Source: Streptococcus infantis (GTDB lineage: Bacteria; Bacillota; Bacilli; Lactobacillales; Streptococcaceae). From it: a stretch of DNA of 64,000 nucleotides. The stretch's first letter is position 1; every line of letters starts with the position of its first letter. Of this stretch, positions 44,727 through 55,639 are shown piece by piece. The stretch lies in NCBI RefSeq assembly GCF_015546995.1, contig NZ_JADMUH010000008.1, positions 1-64,000 of the forward strand, read 5' to 3'. Both the position numbers and the translations under genes were made by a program. The notes under the pieces were generated by a model, which saw only the letters and a program-made list of their open reading frames with translations, ran no database searches and was not told where the DNA came from.

Positions 44727-44753
44727 TTAGCACTCGTGGATAAAGAGTGCTAA
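44727..44753 (+). promoter_or_regulatory. CIRCE element of groESL, perfect
   Basis: TTAGCACTC-N9-GAGTGCTAA, exact HrcA operator just downstream of the -10 box. Confidence 0.95.
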
Positions 44754-44782
44754 TAATATGATTGTCTTATGGAGGAAAGCAG

Positions 44783-45067
44783 ATGTTGAAACCATTAGGA
44801 GACCGCGTGGTCTTGAAAATTGAAGAAAAAGAACAAACTGTTGGAGGCTTTGTCCTGGCAGGATCAGCCCAAGAAAAAACAAAAACAGCTAAAGTTGTAG
44901 CTACTGGGGAAGGTGTTCGCACCTTGAACGGTGATTTGGTTGCTCCAAGTGTAAAGGTTGGAGATCAGGTTTTAGTGGAAGCTCATGCAGGTATTGATGT
45001 CAAAGATGGGGATGAAAAATATACCATCGTAGGTGAAGCTAACATCTTAGCAATTGTGGAAGAATAA
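44783..45067 (+). CDS. groES: Co-chaperonin GroES
   Basis: 94 aa. [21 protein letters not shown] at the start (quoted in part), the mobile loop, then [15 protein letters not shown]. It caps GroEL. GGAGGA before the ATG at 44783 excludes an upstream TTG. Confidence 0.96.
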   Translation: MLKPLGDRVVLKIEEKEQTVGGFVLAGSAQEKTKTAKVVATGEGVRTLNGDLVAPSVKVGDQVLVEAHAGIDVKDGDEKYTIVGEANILAIVEE

Positions 45068-45070
45068 TAG

Positions 45071-46702
<1,632 letters not shown>

Positions 46703-46709
46703 TAAATAA

Positions 46710-46745
46710 AAACAGGTAGAAATCATGATTTCTACCTGTTTCTTT
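46710..46745 (+). terminator. Terminator of groESL
   Basis: Perfect palindrome AAACAGGTAGAAATC / GATTTCTACCTGTTT around AT, followed by TCTTTT. Confidence 0.88.
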
Positions 46746-46757
46746 TGAATCACTTAA

Positions 46758-46788
46758 AAAGAGGGAGCTCAGCTTCCTCTTTTTTTAT
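46758..46788. terminator. Bidirectional terminator between groEL and serS
   Basis: AAAGAGG / CCTCTTT with inner AGCT-C-AGCT pairing; T-runs on both strands. Confidence 0.8.
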
Positions 46789-46797
46789 CTGAAATTG

Positions 46798-48072
46798 TTA
46801 TGGTTTGATAACTTCAGCTCCACCCATGTATGGACGAAGGACTTCAGGAATAGTAACAGAACCATCTTCGTTTTGATAGTTTTCAAGAATAGCAGCAACG
46901 GTACGTCCAACAGCAAGTCCAGAACCGTTCAAGGTGTGGAGAAGTTTAACCTTACCATCTGCTTCGTCACGATAACGGATTTGGGCACGACGTGCTTGGA
47001 AATCTTCTGTATTTGAACAGCTTGAAATTTCACGGTAGGTATTTTGTGCTGGGATCCAAACTTCCAAGTCGTAAGTCTTAGCAGCTGAGAAGCCCATATC
47101 TCCTGTAGAAAGAGCAACTACACGGTATGGCAAGTTGAGTTTTTGAAGGATGTTTTCAGCGTTAGCTGTCATCTTTTCTAGTTCTTCGTATGATTCTTCA
47201 GGTTTGGCAAATTTCACCATTTCTACCTTGTGGAATTGGTGCAAACGAATCAAACCGCGAGTATCACGACCAGCTGAACCAGCTTCAGAACGGAATGATG
47301 GGCTCATAGCAGTAAAGTAGATTGGCAAGTCTTTTCCGTCAAGAATTTCATCACGATAGTAGTTAGTCAAAGGTACTTCAGCTGTAGGAATGAGGACATA
47401 GTTGGTATCACTGAGCTCAAAAGTATCTTCCTTGAATTTTGGATATTGACCAGTACCAAACATAGAATCATGGTTAACCATGTAAGGGGTGATGACTTCA
47501 GTATAACCTTCCTTACCATGCTCATCTAGCATAAAGTTGTAGATGGCACGTTCCAAACGAGCTCCAAGGCCTTTATAGAAGAGGAAGCGGGCACCGGTAA
47601 CTTTTCCACCACGTTCCCAGTCGAGAATGCCAAGGTCTTCGCCAAGATCCCAGTGAGCTTTTGGTTCGAAATCAAACTGACGAGGAGTTCCCCAACGGCG
47701 AACTTCTACGTTATCATCTTCGTCAGCGCCGATAGGAACGCTATCAGCTGGGATGTTTGGAAGAGTAGTAGTAAATTCTGTTAATTTAGCGTCAATTTCT
47801 GCCAATTCTGCGTCTAGTGCTTTGACTTCAGCAGATAGGGTTTGCATGGCAGCAATCTTGTCATCTGCATTTTCCTTATTGCGCTTAGCTTGAGCGATTT
47901 CAGCAGAGACAGTGTTACGCTCAGCCTTGAGAGTTTCAACCTTAACCAAGATGTCACGACGTTTAGCATCGATTTCTTTCATCTCGTTCAAGATAGCAGC
48001 ATCTACACCACGTGTAGCCAATTTTTCTGCGACAGCATCAAAGTCTGTACGAATACGTTTGATATCTAACAT
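46798..48072 (-). CDS. serS: Seryl-tRNA synthetase
   Basis: 424 aa. N-terminal tRNA-binding coiled coil (about residues 28-105), class II catalytic domain with motif 2 ([20 protein letters not shown], given in full at 20 residues, near 270) and motif 3 ([17 protein letters not shown] near 380). It charges tRNA-Ser. The ATG at 48072 follows AAAGGAGT; further upstream codons belong to the T-box leader. Confidence 0.96.
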   Translation of the reverse strand: MLDIKRIRTDFDAVAEKLATRGVDAAILNEMKEIDAKRRDILVKVETLKAERNTVSAEIAQAKRNKENADDKIAAMQTLSAEVKALDAELAEIDAKLTEFTTTLPNIPADSVPIGADEDDNVEVRRWGTPRQFDFEPKAHWDLGEDLGILDWERGGKVTGARFLFYKGLGARLERAIYNFMLDEHGKEGYTEVITPYMVNHDSMFGTGQYPKFKEDTFELSDTNYVLIPTAEVPLTNYYRDEILDGKDLPIYFTAMSPSFRSEAGSAGRDTRGLIRLHQFHKVEMVKFAKPEESYEELEKMTANAENILQKLNLPYRVVALSTGDMGFSAAKTYDLEVWIPAQNTYREISSCSNTEDFQARRAQIRYRDEADGKVKLLHTLNGSGLAVGRTVAAILENYQNEDGSVTIPEVLRPYMGGAEVIKP

Positions 48073-48087
48073 ATAAACTCCTTTATG

Positions 48088-48264
48088 AAAAAAGCACACC
48101 TGACAAAGCGTTGGAGTGGCAGGGCCACGGTTCCATCCAACTTCACAGGTGTGCACTTGATTCTGTATTTGATTTGAAACAACGGTAGAATTTCACCTAT
48201 CTCTCCTATCTGCTCGCAGCATCCGCAGACTTTCTGGAAGAAGAGGATAACCTACTTATCCGTT
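48088..48264 (-). promoter_or_regulatory. T-box riboswitch leader of serS
   Basis: On the minus strand, the T-box core GGATGGAACCGTGG (48125-48138) precedes a strong terminator GCACACCTG / CAGGTGTGC (48146-48154 with 48094-48102) ending in six T. TGGAACC can form the competing antiterminator. The upstream part folds as a stem I-like domain. Uncharged tRNA-Ser should turn on serS. I did not assign the specifier codon with confidence. Confidence 0.88.
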
Positions 48265-48270
48265 TCTATG

Positions 48271-48299
48271 ATTATACTAAACTTTCTATTTTTTTGCAA
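48271..48299 (-). promoter_or_regulatory. Promoter of the serS leader
   Basis: Minus strand TTGCAA (48294-48299), 17-bp spacer, TATAAT (48271-48276). The -35 box lies inside the 3' end of the DUF956 gene. Confidence 0.8.
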
Positions 48300-48657
48300 A
48301 TAGATTTTTGATTTTACGATCGATGATTTGGAGTAAGGTTGGAAGCTTCACAACCTTTTCATTTCCTAGTTTTTCACGAGCAATTTTAAGAATTTTTCCA
48401 GAGTCTTTTGAAGCGAAGAGAAATTTTCCTTGGTCTGTGAATACTTCAAAATGGCGACTAACCTTACGGCCTGAAACATTGGCTCCGATTTGATTAACGC
48501 TAGACCATGGGATTTGAATATAATCCTCGACATTTCGGTCTGCGTAAAATTCTAGTGCTTGATCTCCAACAAGGAATTTTCCGACCTTTCCTGAAATGGA
48601 AAGATAGGAAGTTCCAGTTGTTTGTAGGTCAATGACTTTGTTGAGAGATTGTGCCAT
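48286..48657 (-). CDS. DUF956 family protein (ManO-like)
   Basis: 123 aa. TTGTSYLSISGKVGKFLVGD and IQIPWSSVNQIGANVSGRKV fit DUF956, a PH-like fold often encoded next to mannose PTS operons (called ManO). Here it lies between lysC and serS with no PTS gene, as I recall for pneumococcus. It is 2 nt downstream of lysC, so co-transcribed. Function unknown. Confidence 0.87.
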   Translation of the reverse strand: MAQSLNKVIDLQTTGTSYLSISGKVGKFLVGDQALEFYADRNVEDYIQIPWSSVNQIGANVSGRKVSRHFEVFTDQGKFLFASKDSGKILKIAREKLGNEKVVKLPTLLQIIDRKIKNLFAKK

Positions 48658-48659
48658 GT

Positions 48660-50024
48660 TTAGTCTTCCTTACTTTCACCGAAAAATGCTTGGTAGAGAG
48701 CCTTGATGGCAGCTTTTTCTTGGTCTTTTTGAACAACGAACATGATAGAAACTTCGCTCGAACCTTGTGACATCATTTGAATGTTGATATTGTTTTCAGA
48801 TAAGGCACGAGTAGCTGTAGCAGTTACCCCGATATGGCGCTTCATTTTTTCTCCAACAATCATTATGATAGACAGGTCATGTTCGATTTCAGCGTGGTCA
48901 ACTTCAGCTTTTTGAACTAATTGACGAAGGATTTCTTCTTCTTTGATAGGAGTTAATTCTCGTGAACGTAAAATGATAGATAGGTCATCGATACCAGTTG
49001 GCATATGTTCCCAACCAATATTCAGGTCTTCTAGAATTTGAAGCACTTTACGACCAAAACCAACTTCGCGGTTCATCAGGTACTTAGACATATTGATGCT
49101 GACAAATCCAGAGTCACCAGCAATCCCCACTACTGGGAATTCATCACTGCTGTGTTTCAGAACGATGCGAGTACCTGGATGGTCAGGATTATTGGTATTT
49201 TTGATAACAAGAGGGATTTTTCCGCGGTAGGCCGGAAGGAGAGCTTCGTCATGGAGCACTGAGAATCCTGCATAGGCCAATTCACGCATTTCACGGTAAG
49301 TCAATTCAGGGATTGAGTGTGGTTTGTGAATGATACCAGGGTGGGCAGCAAAAATTCCGTCAACATCAGTAAAGTTCTCATAAAGGTCTGCTTTGACCCC
49401 CGCAGCAATGATGGAACCAGTGATATCAGATCCACCACGTGAGAAGGTACAGATTTGATTCTCTTTAGTCACACCGAAGAATCCGGGAATAACCAGAACT
49501 TCCGTTCCATTATTGAGCTCTTCGATTTTATCATAACTTGAAGGAATGATACGAGCATTTCCAGGTTCGCTTGTAACAACAATCCCAGCCTCTCGTGGAT
49601 GAACATAGCGCGCTTCTAAACCATTTTGGTTAAAGTAAGCTGCAATCAGTTTAGCGTTGTTATTTTCACCTGCAGCAAGGAAGGTATCGTAAAGAAATTC
49701 ATTGTTTTCAATTGGAAGGGTAGCGAGAGTTCGTATGCTTTTAGAGATTCGTTCTAAAACAGCAGGTTTAAGCCCTAGTTCGCTAACCATTGCAGCGTAA
49801 CGATCGATAATCCAATTTTGACTAGCACTGATATCATTTCCTGCTACATAATCACGATAATATTTAATCAAAGCATCCGTAACTTTGGTATCTTTAGCAT
49901 CGCGCTTTCCTGGTGCAGACACAACTACAAAACGACGTTCAGGGTCACTTTTTACAATGTTTAAAACCTTTTTCAACTGGCTTGCAGAGGCGAGTGAACT
50001 TCCTCCAAATTTTACAACCTTCAT
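48660..50024 (-). CDS. lysC: Aspartate kinase
   Basis: 454 aa. N-terminal kinase motif VKFGGSSLASA, then FSRGGSDITGSIIAAGV near residue 195 and two C-terminal ACT domains (about 310-450; NINIQMMSQGSSEVSIMFV). It makes aspartyl phosphate, the first step to lysine, threonine and methionine; the ACT domains imply feedback control. AGGAG precedes the ATG. Monofunctional type. Confidence 0.95.
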   Translation of the reverse strand: MKVVKFGGSSLASASQLKKVLNIVKSDPERRFVVVSAPGKRDAKDTKVTDALIKYYRDYVAGNDISASQNWIIDRYAAMVSELGLKPAVLERISKSIRTLATLPIENNEFLYDTFLAAGENNNAKLIAAYFNQNGLEARYVHPREAGIVVTSEPGNARIIPSSYDKIEELNNGTEVLVIPGFFGVTKENQICTFSRGGSDITGSIIAAGVKADLYENFTDVDGIFAAHPGIIHKPHSIPELTYREMRELAYAGFSVLHDEALLPAYRGKIPLVIKNTNNPDHPGTRIVLKHSSDEFPVVGIAGDSGFVSINMSKYLMNREVGFGRKVLQILEDLNIGWEHMPTGIDDLSIILRSRELTPIKEEEILRQLVQKAEVDHAEIEHDLSIIMIVGEKMKRHIGVTATATRALSENNINIQMMSQGSSEVSIMFVVQKDQEKAAIKALYQAFFGESKED

Positions 50025-50052
50025 AAGAACTCCTCAGTTAGTATTTTATAAG

Positions 50053-50081
50053 ATTATAGCAGAAAGAAGGGCTTTTTTCAA
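50053..50081 (-). promoter_or_regulatory. Promoter of lysC
   Basis: Minus strand TTGAAA (50076-50081), 17-bp spacer, TATAAT (50053-50058) with TGC before it. Confidence 0.82.
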
Positions 50082-50166
50082 TCTGCAATAGGAAAGGCTG
50101 CATCATATTAGAGGTATGAACATGATTATCTTAACCTAGATATTTTAAGTATAGAAAATAATCTTT

Positions 50167-50199
50167 AAAAATCGGCTGATACACTTTTAATCGATTTTT
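50167..50199. other. Inverted repeat upstream of fabM
   Basis: AAAAATCG / CGATTTTT, 8-bp arms with a 17-nt centre. It could be a weak terminator facing fabM or a binding site. The remaining 50097-50166 stretch shows nothing recognisable. Confidence 0.45.
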
Positions 50200-50201
50200 G
50201 C

Positions 50202-50230
50202 TTGTGTAAATGGAAATAAAAAGATATACT
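50202..50230 (+). promoter_or_regulatory. Promoter of fabM
   Basis: TTGTGT (50202-50207), 17-bp spacer, TATACT (50225-50230). Confidence 0.65.
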
Positions 50231-50277
50231 TTGAAGATAAAATAATTTAATCAGCTTTTTAAATTAAAGGAGTGGCT

Positions 50278-51063
50278 ATGAATCATATTATCTTTCAAAT
50301 TCAAGACGATTTAGCGGTGATTACATTAAATCGTCCCGAGGTGGCAAATGGTTTCCATATTCCTATGTGTGAAGAAATTTTAAAAGCACTGGAATTAGCT
50401 GAAAAAGACGATTCTGTTTCATATATTCTCATCAATGCTGCAGGTAAGGTATTTTCTGTCGGTGGCGATTTAGTTGAAATGAAACGTGCTGTCGATGAGG
50501 ATGATATTGCTTCCTTAACTCGAATTGCTGAATTGGTCAATACTATTTCTTATAAGATTAAACAGATTCCTAAACCTGTTATCATGGAAGTGGATGGAGC
50601 AGTTGCTGGAGCTGCAGCCAATATGGCCTTGGCAGTTGATTTCTGTATTGCATCTGACAAGTCTAAATTTATCCAGGCCTTTGTAGGTGTAGGATTGGCT
50701 CCTGACGCGGGTGGCTTATTCTTGCTGACAAGATCGCTCGGTGCAACTAGAGCAACTCAATTAGCTATGACTGGAGAAGCTTTCACCGCTGAAAAAGCAA
50801 TGGAGGCAGGAGCTCTATATCGTCTATGTACTAGTGAACAATTAGAAAAAACAAGAGAACAATTGTTGAAGAAGTTGAGACGTGGTTCTTCAAATTCTTA
50901 TGCAGCAATTAAAAAGCTCGTTTGGGAGAGTGAGTTCAAGCAGTGGCATGAATACGCCCAACTTGAATTGGAGCTACAAAAAACACTATCCTATACGGAA
51001 GATTTTAAAGAAGGTGTTCGGGCACATTCTGAAAGAAGACGTCCAAAATTTGTCGGGAAATAA
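50278..51063 (+). CDS. fabM: trans-2-decenoyl-ACP isomerase FabM (crotonase fold)
   Basis: 261 aa enoyl-CoA hydratase/isomerase fold. [13 protein letters not shown] near residue 62 and [18 protein letters not shown] near 104 form the oxyanion hole. In streptococci FabM isomerises trans-2- to cis-3-decenoyl-ACP and so creates unsaturated fatty acids. It opens the fatty-acid cluster. The ATG at 50278 is 5 nt after AAAGGAG; an in-frame GTG lies inside that site. Confidence 0.93.
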   Translation: MNHIIFQIQDDLAVITLNRPEVANGFHIPMCEEILKALELAEKDDSVSYILINAAGKVFSVGGDLVEMKRAVDEDDIASLTRIAELVNTISYKIKQIPKPVIMEVDGAVAGAAANMALAVDFCIASDKSKFIQAFVGVGLAPDAGGLFLLTRSLGATRATQLAMTGEAFTAEKAMEAGALYRLCTSEQLEKTREQLLKKLRRGSSNSYAAIKKLVWESEFKQWHEYAQLELELQKTLSYTEDFKEGVRAHSERRRPKFVGK

Positions 51064-51070
51064 AAAATAC

Positions 51071-51099
51071 TTGCACTATTCTTTGAAGTTTGATATACT
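51071..51099 (+). promoter_or_regulatory. Promoter of fabT
   Basis: TTGCAC (51071-51076), 17-bp spacer, TATACT (51094-51099). Confidence 0.82.
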
Positions 51100-51114
51100 T
51101 TTCTTGTCAAATGT

Positions 51115-51127
51115 TTTGATTGTTAAA
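51115..51127 (+). promoter_or_regulatory. FabT operator downstream of the fabT promoter
   Basis: TTTGA-TTG-TTAAA, imperfect form of the TTTGA-N3-TCAAA palindrome. A wider AGTTTGA...TGTCAAA pair overlaps the -10 box (51088-51111). Suits autorepression by FabT with acyl-ACP. Confidence 0.7.
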
Positions 51128-51154
51128 CTTTTTTTGGTAAAGGAGGGAAGAGAA

Positions 51155-51589
51155 ATGGACTACCAACAAGTCAATGACTATTTAACATCAATTTTTAACA
51201 ACGTCCTAGTAATCGAGGAAGTAAGTTTGCGAGGTAGTCGTTTCAAGGATATCTCTATCAAAGAAATGCACACGATTGATGTTATCGGCAAGTATCCAGA
51301 AGTGACTCCGAGCCAAGTTTCCAAAGAGTTGATGGTAACTCTAGGGACTGTGACAACGAGTTTAAACAATTTGGAGAGAAAAGGATACATCGAACGTATC
51401 CGTTCAGATCAAGATCGTCGTGTAGTACATCTGCATTTGACAAAGAAAGGTCGTCTCGTTCACCGTCTTCATAAACGTTTCCATAAGGCCATGGTCGAAA
51501 GAATTATCGAAGGCATGAGTCCTGAAGAGATGGAAGTTATGGGTAAAGGGTTAACTAATCTTTATCACTTTTTGGAGGATTTGAAGTAA
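51155..51589 (+). CDS. fabT: Fatty acid biosynthesis repressor FabT (MarR family)
   Basis: 144 aa winged helix. [27 protein letters not shown] (in part [20 protein letters not shown]) is the recognition region and [15 protein letters not shown] the wing. FabT with long-chain acyl-ACP represses the fab genes except fabM. AAGGAGGG precedes the ATG. The stop overlaps the fabH start (TAATG). Confidence 0.94.
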   Translation: MDYQQVNDYLTSIFNNVLVIEEVSLRGSRFKDISIKEMHTIDVIGKYPEVTPSQVSKELMVTLGTVTTSLNNLERKGYIERIRSDQDRRVVHLHLTKKGRLVHRLHKRFHKAMVERIIEGMSPEEMEVMGKGLTNLYHFLEDLK

Positions 51590-52563
51590 TGGCTTTTGCA
51601 AAAATAAGCCAGGTCGCTCATTATGCTCCAGAGCAGATTATCACTAACGAAGACTTGGCTCAGGTCATGGATACGAGTGATGAATGGATCTCAAGTCGGA
51701 CAGGGATTAAAGAACGCCATATTTCTAAGACAGAATCAACAGGAGATTTAGCGACAGAGGTTGCAAGACAACTTATAGAGAAGGCAGGGATTTCTGCTGA
51801 TGAGCTAGATTTCATCATTATAGCAACTATGACACCTGACTCGATGATGCCTTCAACCGCAGCTCGTGTTCAGGCAAATATTGGCGCTCATAAAGCTTTT
51901 GCCTATGATTTAACAGCTGCTTGTAGTGGATTTGTTTTTGCCCTATCAACTGCAGAAAAGTTCATTTCTTCAGGAACATATCGTAAGGGTTTGGTTATCG
52001 GTAGTGAGACCATGTCAAAATCTTTGGATTGGTCTGACCGCTCAACAGCTGTCTTGTTCGGAGATGGAGCTGGTGGTGTACTACTTGAGGCAAGTGACCA
52101 AAAACATTTCTTAGCTGAAAATCTCAATAGCGATGGTTCTCGTGGTGAGTGTCTCACTTATGGACAGACAGGATTGATTTCACCATTTTCGATTCAAGAA
52201 GAACCAGATGTTTTCTTGAAAATGGATGGGAGAGCAGTTTTTGACTTTGCAATTCGAGACGTGGCTAAATCTATTAAACAGACCATCGAAAAAAGTCCAA
52301 TATCAGCAGATGAACTCGATTATCTCTTGCTTCATCAAGCTAATATTCGAATTTTAGATAAGATGGCTAGAAAAATCGGTGTCGATCGTGACAAGCTTCC
52401 TGCTAATATGATGAAGTATGGAAATACTAGTGCGGCAAGTATCCCGATTTTACTTTCTGAGTGTGTAGAAGAAGGGCTCATCCATTTGGATGGTAGCCAA
52501 AAAATTCTCTTGTCAGGTTTCGGTGGAGGTTTGACATGGGGCACACTTATTGTTACAATTTAG
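51589..52563 (+). CDS. fabH: Beta-ketoacyl-ACP synthase III
   Basis: 324 aa. Catalytic Cys112 in [11 protein letters not shown], His in [10 protein letters not shown] and Asn in [10 protein letters not shown]. It condenses acetyl-CoA with malonyl-ACP to start chain synthesis. Confidence 0.96.
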   Translation: MAFAKISQVAHYAPEQIITNEDLAQVMDTSDEWISSRTGIKERHISKTESTGDLATEVARQLIEKAGISADELDFIIIATMTPDSMMPSTAARVQANIGAHKAFAYDLTAACSGFVFALSTAEKFISSGTYRKGLVIGSETMSKSLDWSDRSTAVLFGDGAGGVLLEASDQKHFLAENLNSDGSRGECLTYGQTGLISPFSIQEEPDVFLKMDGRAVFDFAIRDVAKSIKQTIEKSPISADELDYLLLHQANIRILDKMARKIGVDRDKLPANMMKYGNTSAASIPILLSECVEEGLIHLDGSQKILLSGFGGGLTWGTLIVTI

Positions 52564-52621
52564 GTAATCATGTGGTGATCACATTGTTATAAAAAAACTA
52601 TTTATTTTAAAGGAGTCTATC

Positions 52622-52846
52622 ATGGCAGTATTTGAAAAAGTACAAGAAATTATCGTTGAAGAACTTGGAAAAGATGCATCAGAAGTAACGCTTGAATCTA
52701 CTTTTGATGATTTGGATGCAGATTCATTGGACTTGTTCCAAGTAATCTCAGAAATCGAAGACGCTTTTGATATCCAAATCGAAGCTGAAGACAACTTGAA
52801 AACAGTTGGCGACTTGGTTGCTTACGTTGAAGAGCAAACTAAATAA
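52622..52846 (+). CDS. acpP: Acyl carrier protein
   Basis: 74 aa acidic four-helix protein. The phosphopantetheine site is Ser35 in [15 protein letters not shown] precedes the ATG. It is the fatty-acid cluster ACP, which also serves FabT as corepressor when acylated. Confidence 0.95.
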   Translation: MAVFEKVQEIIVEELGKDASEVTLESTFDDLDADSLDLFQVISEIEDAFDIQIEAEDNLKTVGDLVAYVEEQTK

Positions 52847-52863
52847 TTAGAATAAATAAAGAA

Positions 52864-52884
52864 GGAGTAGGGGAGACCCGCTCC
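52864..52884 (+). terminator. Weak hairpin after acpP
   Basis: GGAG and GGG pair with CCC and CTCC around a GAGA loop (52864-52884). The following sequence is CTCTTGTTT, a poor T-run, so partial termination. Confidence 0.45.
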
Positions 52885-52895
52885 CTCTTGTTTAG

Positions 52896-52938
52896 GTAAT
52901 AGTTTGACCGTCAAATTATAATAAAGTCGAACTATTAC
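52896..52938 (+). promoter_or_regulatory. FabT operator, -10 box and large inverted repeat before fabK
   Basis: AGTTTGA-CCG-TCAAATT (52901-52917) is a perfect TTTGA-N3-TCAAA operator abutting TATAAT (52917-52922). A second, larger inverted repeat encloses it: GTAATAGTTTGAC (52896-52908) with GTCGAACTATTAC (52926-52938), one G-T mismatch. This is the known second FabT-controlled promoter position in streptococci. Confidence 0.82.
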
Positions 52939-52962
52939 GTAAGCAAGACTTATGGAGGCAAT

Positions 52963-53937
52963 ATGAAAACACGTATCACTGAACTATTAAATATTAAATA
53001 TCCTATCTTCCAAGGTGGAATGGCCTGGGTAGCAGATGGCGATTTGGCTGGAGCTGTTTCAAAAGCTGGTGGTCTCGGTATCATTGGTGGAGGAAACGCA
53101 CCTAAAGAAGTGGTTAAAGCCAACATCGATAAGATTAAATCTTTAACAGACAAGCCTTTTGGTGTCAATATCATGCTCTTGTCTCCATTTGTTGATGATA
53201 TTGTTGACCTTGTGATTGAAGAAGGGGTTAAGGTAGTCACAACTGGTGCAGGAAACCCAAGTAAATATATGGAGCGATTTCATGAAGCAGGAATCACCGT
53301 TATTCCTGTAGTTCCTAGCGTAGCTTTGGCTAAACGTATGGAAAAAATCGGTGCAGATGCTGTCATTTGTGAAGGTATGGAAGCCGGTGGACACATTGGT
53401 AAATTAACAACCATGACCTTGGTTCGTCAAGTTGCGGCGGCTGTTTCAATTCCTGTTATCGCTGCAGGTGGTATTGCAGATGGTGAGGGAGCTGCTGCTG
53501 GATTTATGCTTGGTGCGGAAGCTGTGCAAGTAGGAACTCGTTTTGTAGTTGCCAAAGAATCAAATGCTCATCCAAACTACAAAGCTAAGATTTTAAAAGC
53601 TCGTGATATTGATACAACTATTTCAGCACAACATTTTGGTCATGCAGTTCGTGCTATCAAAAATCAATTGACTCGTGATTTCGAGCAAGCTGAAAAAGAT
53701 GCCTTTAAACAAGAAAATCCAGACCTAGAAATCTTTGAACAAATGGGCGCTGGAGCCTTAGCTAAGGCTGTTGTCCATGGTGATGTAGATGGCGGTTCAG
53801 TAATGGCCGGCCAGATTGCAGGTTTGGTATCTAAAGAAGAAACTGTTGAAGAAATCTTAAAAGATATCTACTATGGTGCAGCTGAGAAAATTCAAAAAGA
53901 AGCCGCTCGTTGGGCAGGAGTTACAAGAAATGACTAA
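52963..53937 (+). CDS. fabK: Enoyl-ACP reductase II (FMN)
   Basis: 324 aa TIM-barrel FMN enzyme of the nitronate monooxygenase/FabK group: PIFQGGMAWVADGDLAGAVS, GEEG-type EGMEAGGHIG near residue 139 and PVIAAGGIADGEG near 165. It catalyses the last elongation step in place of FabI, giving triclosan insensitivity in streptococci. GGAGG precedes the ATG. Confidence 0.95.
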   Translation: MKTRITELLNIKYPIFQGGMAWVADGDLAGAVSKAGGLGIIGGGNAPKEVVKANIDKIKSLTDKPFGVNIMLLSPFVDDIVDLVIEEGVKVVTTGAGNPSKYMERFHEAGITVIPVVPSVALAKRMEKIGADAVICEGMEAGGHIGKLTTMTLVRQVAAAVSIPVIAAGGIADGEGAAAGFMLGAEAVQVGTRFVVAKESNAHPNYKAKILKARDIDTTISAQHFGHAVRAIKNQLTRDFEQAEKDAFKQENPDLEIFEQMGAGALAKAVVHGDVDGGSVMAGQIAGLVSKEETVEEILKDIYYGAAEKIQKEAARWAGVTRND

Positions 53938-54850
53938 AACAGCCTTTCTATTTGCAGGTCAAGGAGCCCAGTACCTTGGAATGGGTCGTGAACTATACGA
54001 CCAATATGCTATCGTCAAGGAAACAATCGACCAAGCTAGCCAGGTCTTAGGTTATGATCTTCGTGACTTGATTGATAACGATGAAACGAAGCTAAATCAG
54101 ACTCGGTACACACAACCAGCTATTTTGGCTACATCCGTTGCCATTTACCGATTACTAAAGGAGAAAGGTTACCAACCAGATATAGTGGCAGGCCTGTCTC
54201 TTGGTGAATATTCTGCCCTTGTAGCTAGTGGCGCCTTGGATTTTGAAGATGCGGTGGCTCTAGTTGCTAAACGTGGGGCTTATATGGAAGAAGCGGCACC
54301 TGCTGGGTCTGGTAAAATGGTAGCCGTACTCAATACTCCAGTTGAAGTTATTGAACAAGCTTGTCAAGAAGCTTCTCAACTTGGCGTTGTAACTCCAGCT
54401 AACTACAATACCCCAAGTCAAATTGTTATTGGTGGTGAGGTGGTTGCTGTGGATCGTGCAGTTGAACTCTTGCAAGAAGCAGGAGCAAAACGCTTAATTC
54501 CGCTAAATGTTTCTGGACCTTTCCATACAGCTTTATTGGAATCTGCTAGTCAAAAATTGGCTCAAGTCTTAGAAGATGTTGAGTTTAATGATTTTGCTTG
54601 TCCACTTGTTGGTAATACAGAAGCAAAGGTCATGGAAAAAGAACGAATTGCAGAACTCTTGACTCGTCAAGTTAAGGAACCTGTGCGTTTCTATGAAAGC
54701 ATTGCAGTCATGCAAGAAGCTGGTGTGACGCGTTTTATCGAGATTGGTCCTGGGAAAGTCTTGTCAGGATTTGTTAAAAAGATTGATAAAACTGCTCAAC
54801 TTGCAAATGTGGAAGATCAAGCAAGTTTACAAGCACTCTTAGAAAATTAG
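53930..54850 (+). CDS. fabD: Malonyl-CoA:ACP transacylase
   Basis: 306 aa. FLFAGQGAQYLGMG at the start, catalytic Ser90 in GLSLGEYSAL and FHTALL His near residue 196. It loads malonate on ACP. The ATG lies 8 nt inside the end of fabK, so the genes are coupled. Confidence 0.96.
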   Translation: MTKTAFLFAGQGAQYLGMGRELYDQYAIVKETIDQASQVLGYDLRDLIDNDETKLNQTRYTQPAILATSVAIYRLLKEKGYQPDIVAGLSLGEYSALVASGALDFEDAVALVAKRGAYMEEAAPAGSGKMVAVLNTPVEVIEQACQEASQLGVVTPANYNTPSQIVIGGEVVAVDRAVELLQEAGAKRLIPLNVSGPFHTALLESASQKLAQVLEDVEFNDFACPLVGNTEAKVMEKERIAELLTRQVKEPVRFYESIAVMQEAGVTRFIEIGPGKVLSGFVKKIDKTAQLANVEDQASLQALLEN

Positions 54851-54882
54851 ACCAAAATGGTAGAAGTTCTGAAAGGAGAAAA

Positions 54883-55617
54883 ATGAAACTAGAACAGAAA
54901 AATGTCTTTATTACAGGCTCAAGTCGAGGAATTGGTCTTGCCATTGCTCATAAATTTGCCAGCTTGGGAGCCAACGTTGTCTTGAATAGTCGTGGTGAGA
55001 TCTCCGAGGAGCTTCTAGACGAGTTTAAACCATACGGGGTCAAGGTCCTTGCTATTTCTGGTGATGTTTCTGATTTTACGGATGCAAAACGAATGGTGGA
55101 CCAAGCCATTGAAGAGCTAGGTTCAGTTGACGTCCTAGTGAATAACGCCGGGATTACTCAAGACACTCTCATGCTGAAGATGACAGAAGAAGATTTTGAG
55201 AAGGTCTTGAAAGTCAATCTAACGGGAGCCTTCAACATGACGCAAGCAGTCTTGAAGCAGATGATAAAAGCTCGTGAAGGGGCCATTATCAATATGTCCA
55301 GTGTCGTTGGTTTGATGGGAAATATCGGTCAAGCAAACTACGCTGCTTCTAAGGCAGGTCTAATTGGATTTACCAAATCAGTAGCACGTGAGGTAGCCAA
55401 TCGTAATGTACGTGTCAATGCCATTGCTCCAGGAATGATTGAATCAGATATGACTGCAGTCCTATCTGATAAGGTAAAAGATGCTATGTTGGCACAAATT
55501 CCGATGAAACAATTTGGTCAAGCTGAGCAAGTGGCAGAGGTCACAGCCTTTCTTGCAAGCCAAGATTATCTAACGGGACAAGTCATTGCAATTGATGGTG
55601 GACTTACCATGCAATAA
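54883..55617 (+). CDS. fabG: 3-oxoacyl-ACP reductase
   Basis: 244 aa SDR. TGSSRGIGLAIA cofactor motif, NNAGITQD, catalytic Ser in NMSSVVGLMG and YAASKAG. NADPH-dependent reduction in each elongation cycle. AAAGGAG precedes the ATG. Confidence 0.96.
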   Translation: MKLEQKNVFITGSSRGIGLAIAHKFASLGANVVLNSRGEISEELLDEFKPYGVKVLAISGDVSDFTDAKRMVDQAIEELGSVDVLVNNAGITQDTLMLKMTEEDFEKVLKVNLTGAFNMTQAVLKQMIKAREGAIINMSSVVGLMGNIGQANYAASKAGLIGFTKSVAREVANRNVRVNAIAPGMIESDMTAVLSDKVKDAMLAQIPMKQFGQAEQVAEVTAFLASQDYLTGQVIAIDGGLTMQ

Positions 55618-55639
55618 GAGTTAAAATAGAGGTATGAAA

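Noticed and set aside
48073-48156. N-terminal extension of SerS
   Set aside because: It would translate the T-box antiterminator and terminator.
50882-51154. N-terminal extension of FabT overlapping fabM
   Set aside because: It runs out of frame through fabM and through the fabT promoter and operator.
52864-52894. Strong terminator after acpP
   Set aside because: The stem is fair but the T-run is interrupted (CTCTTGTTT), so I list it only as a weak hairpin.
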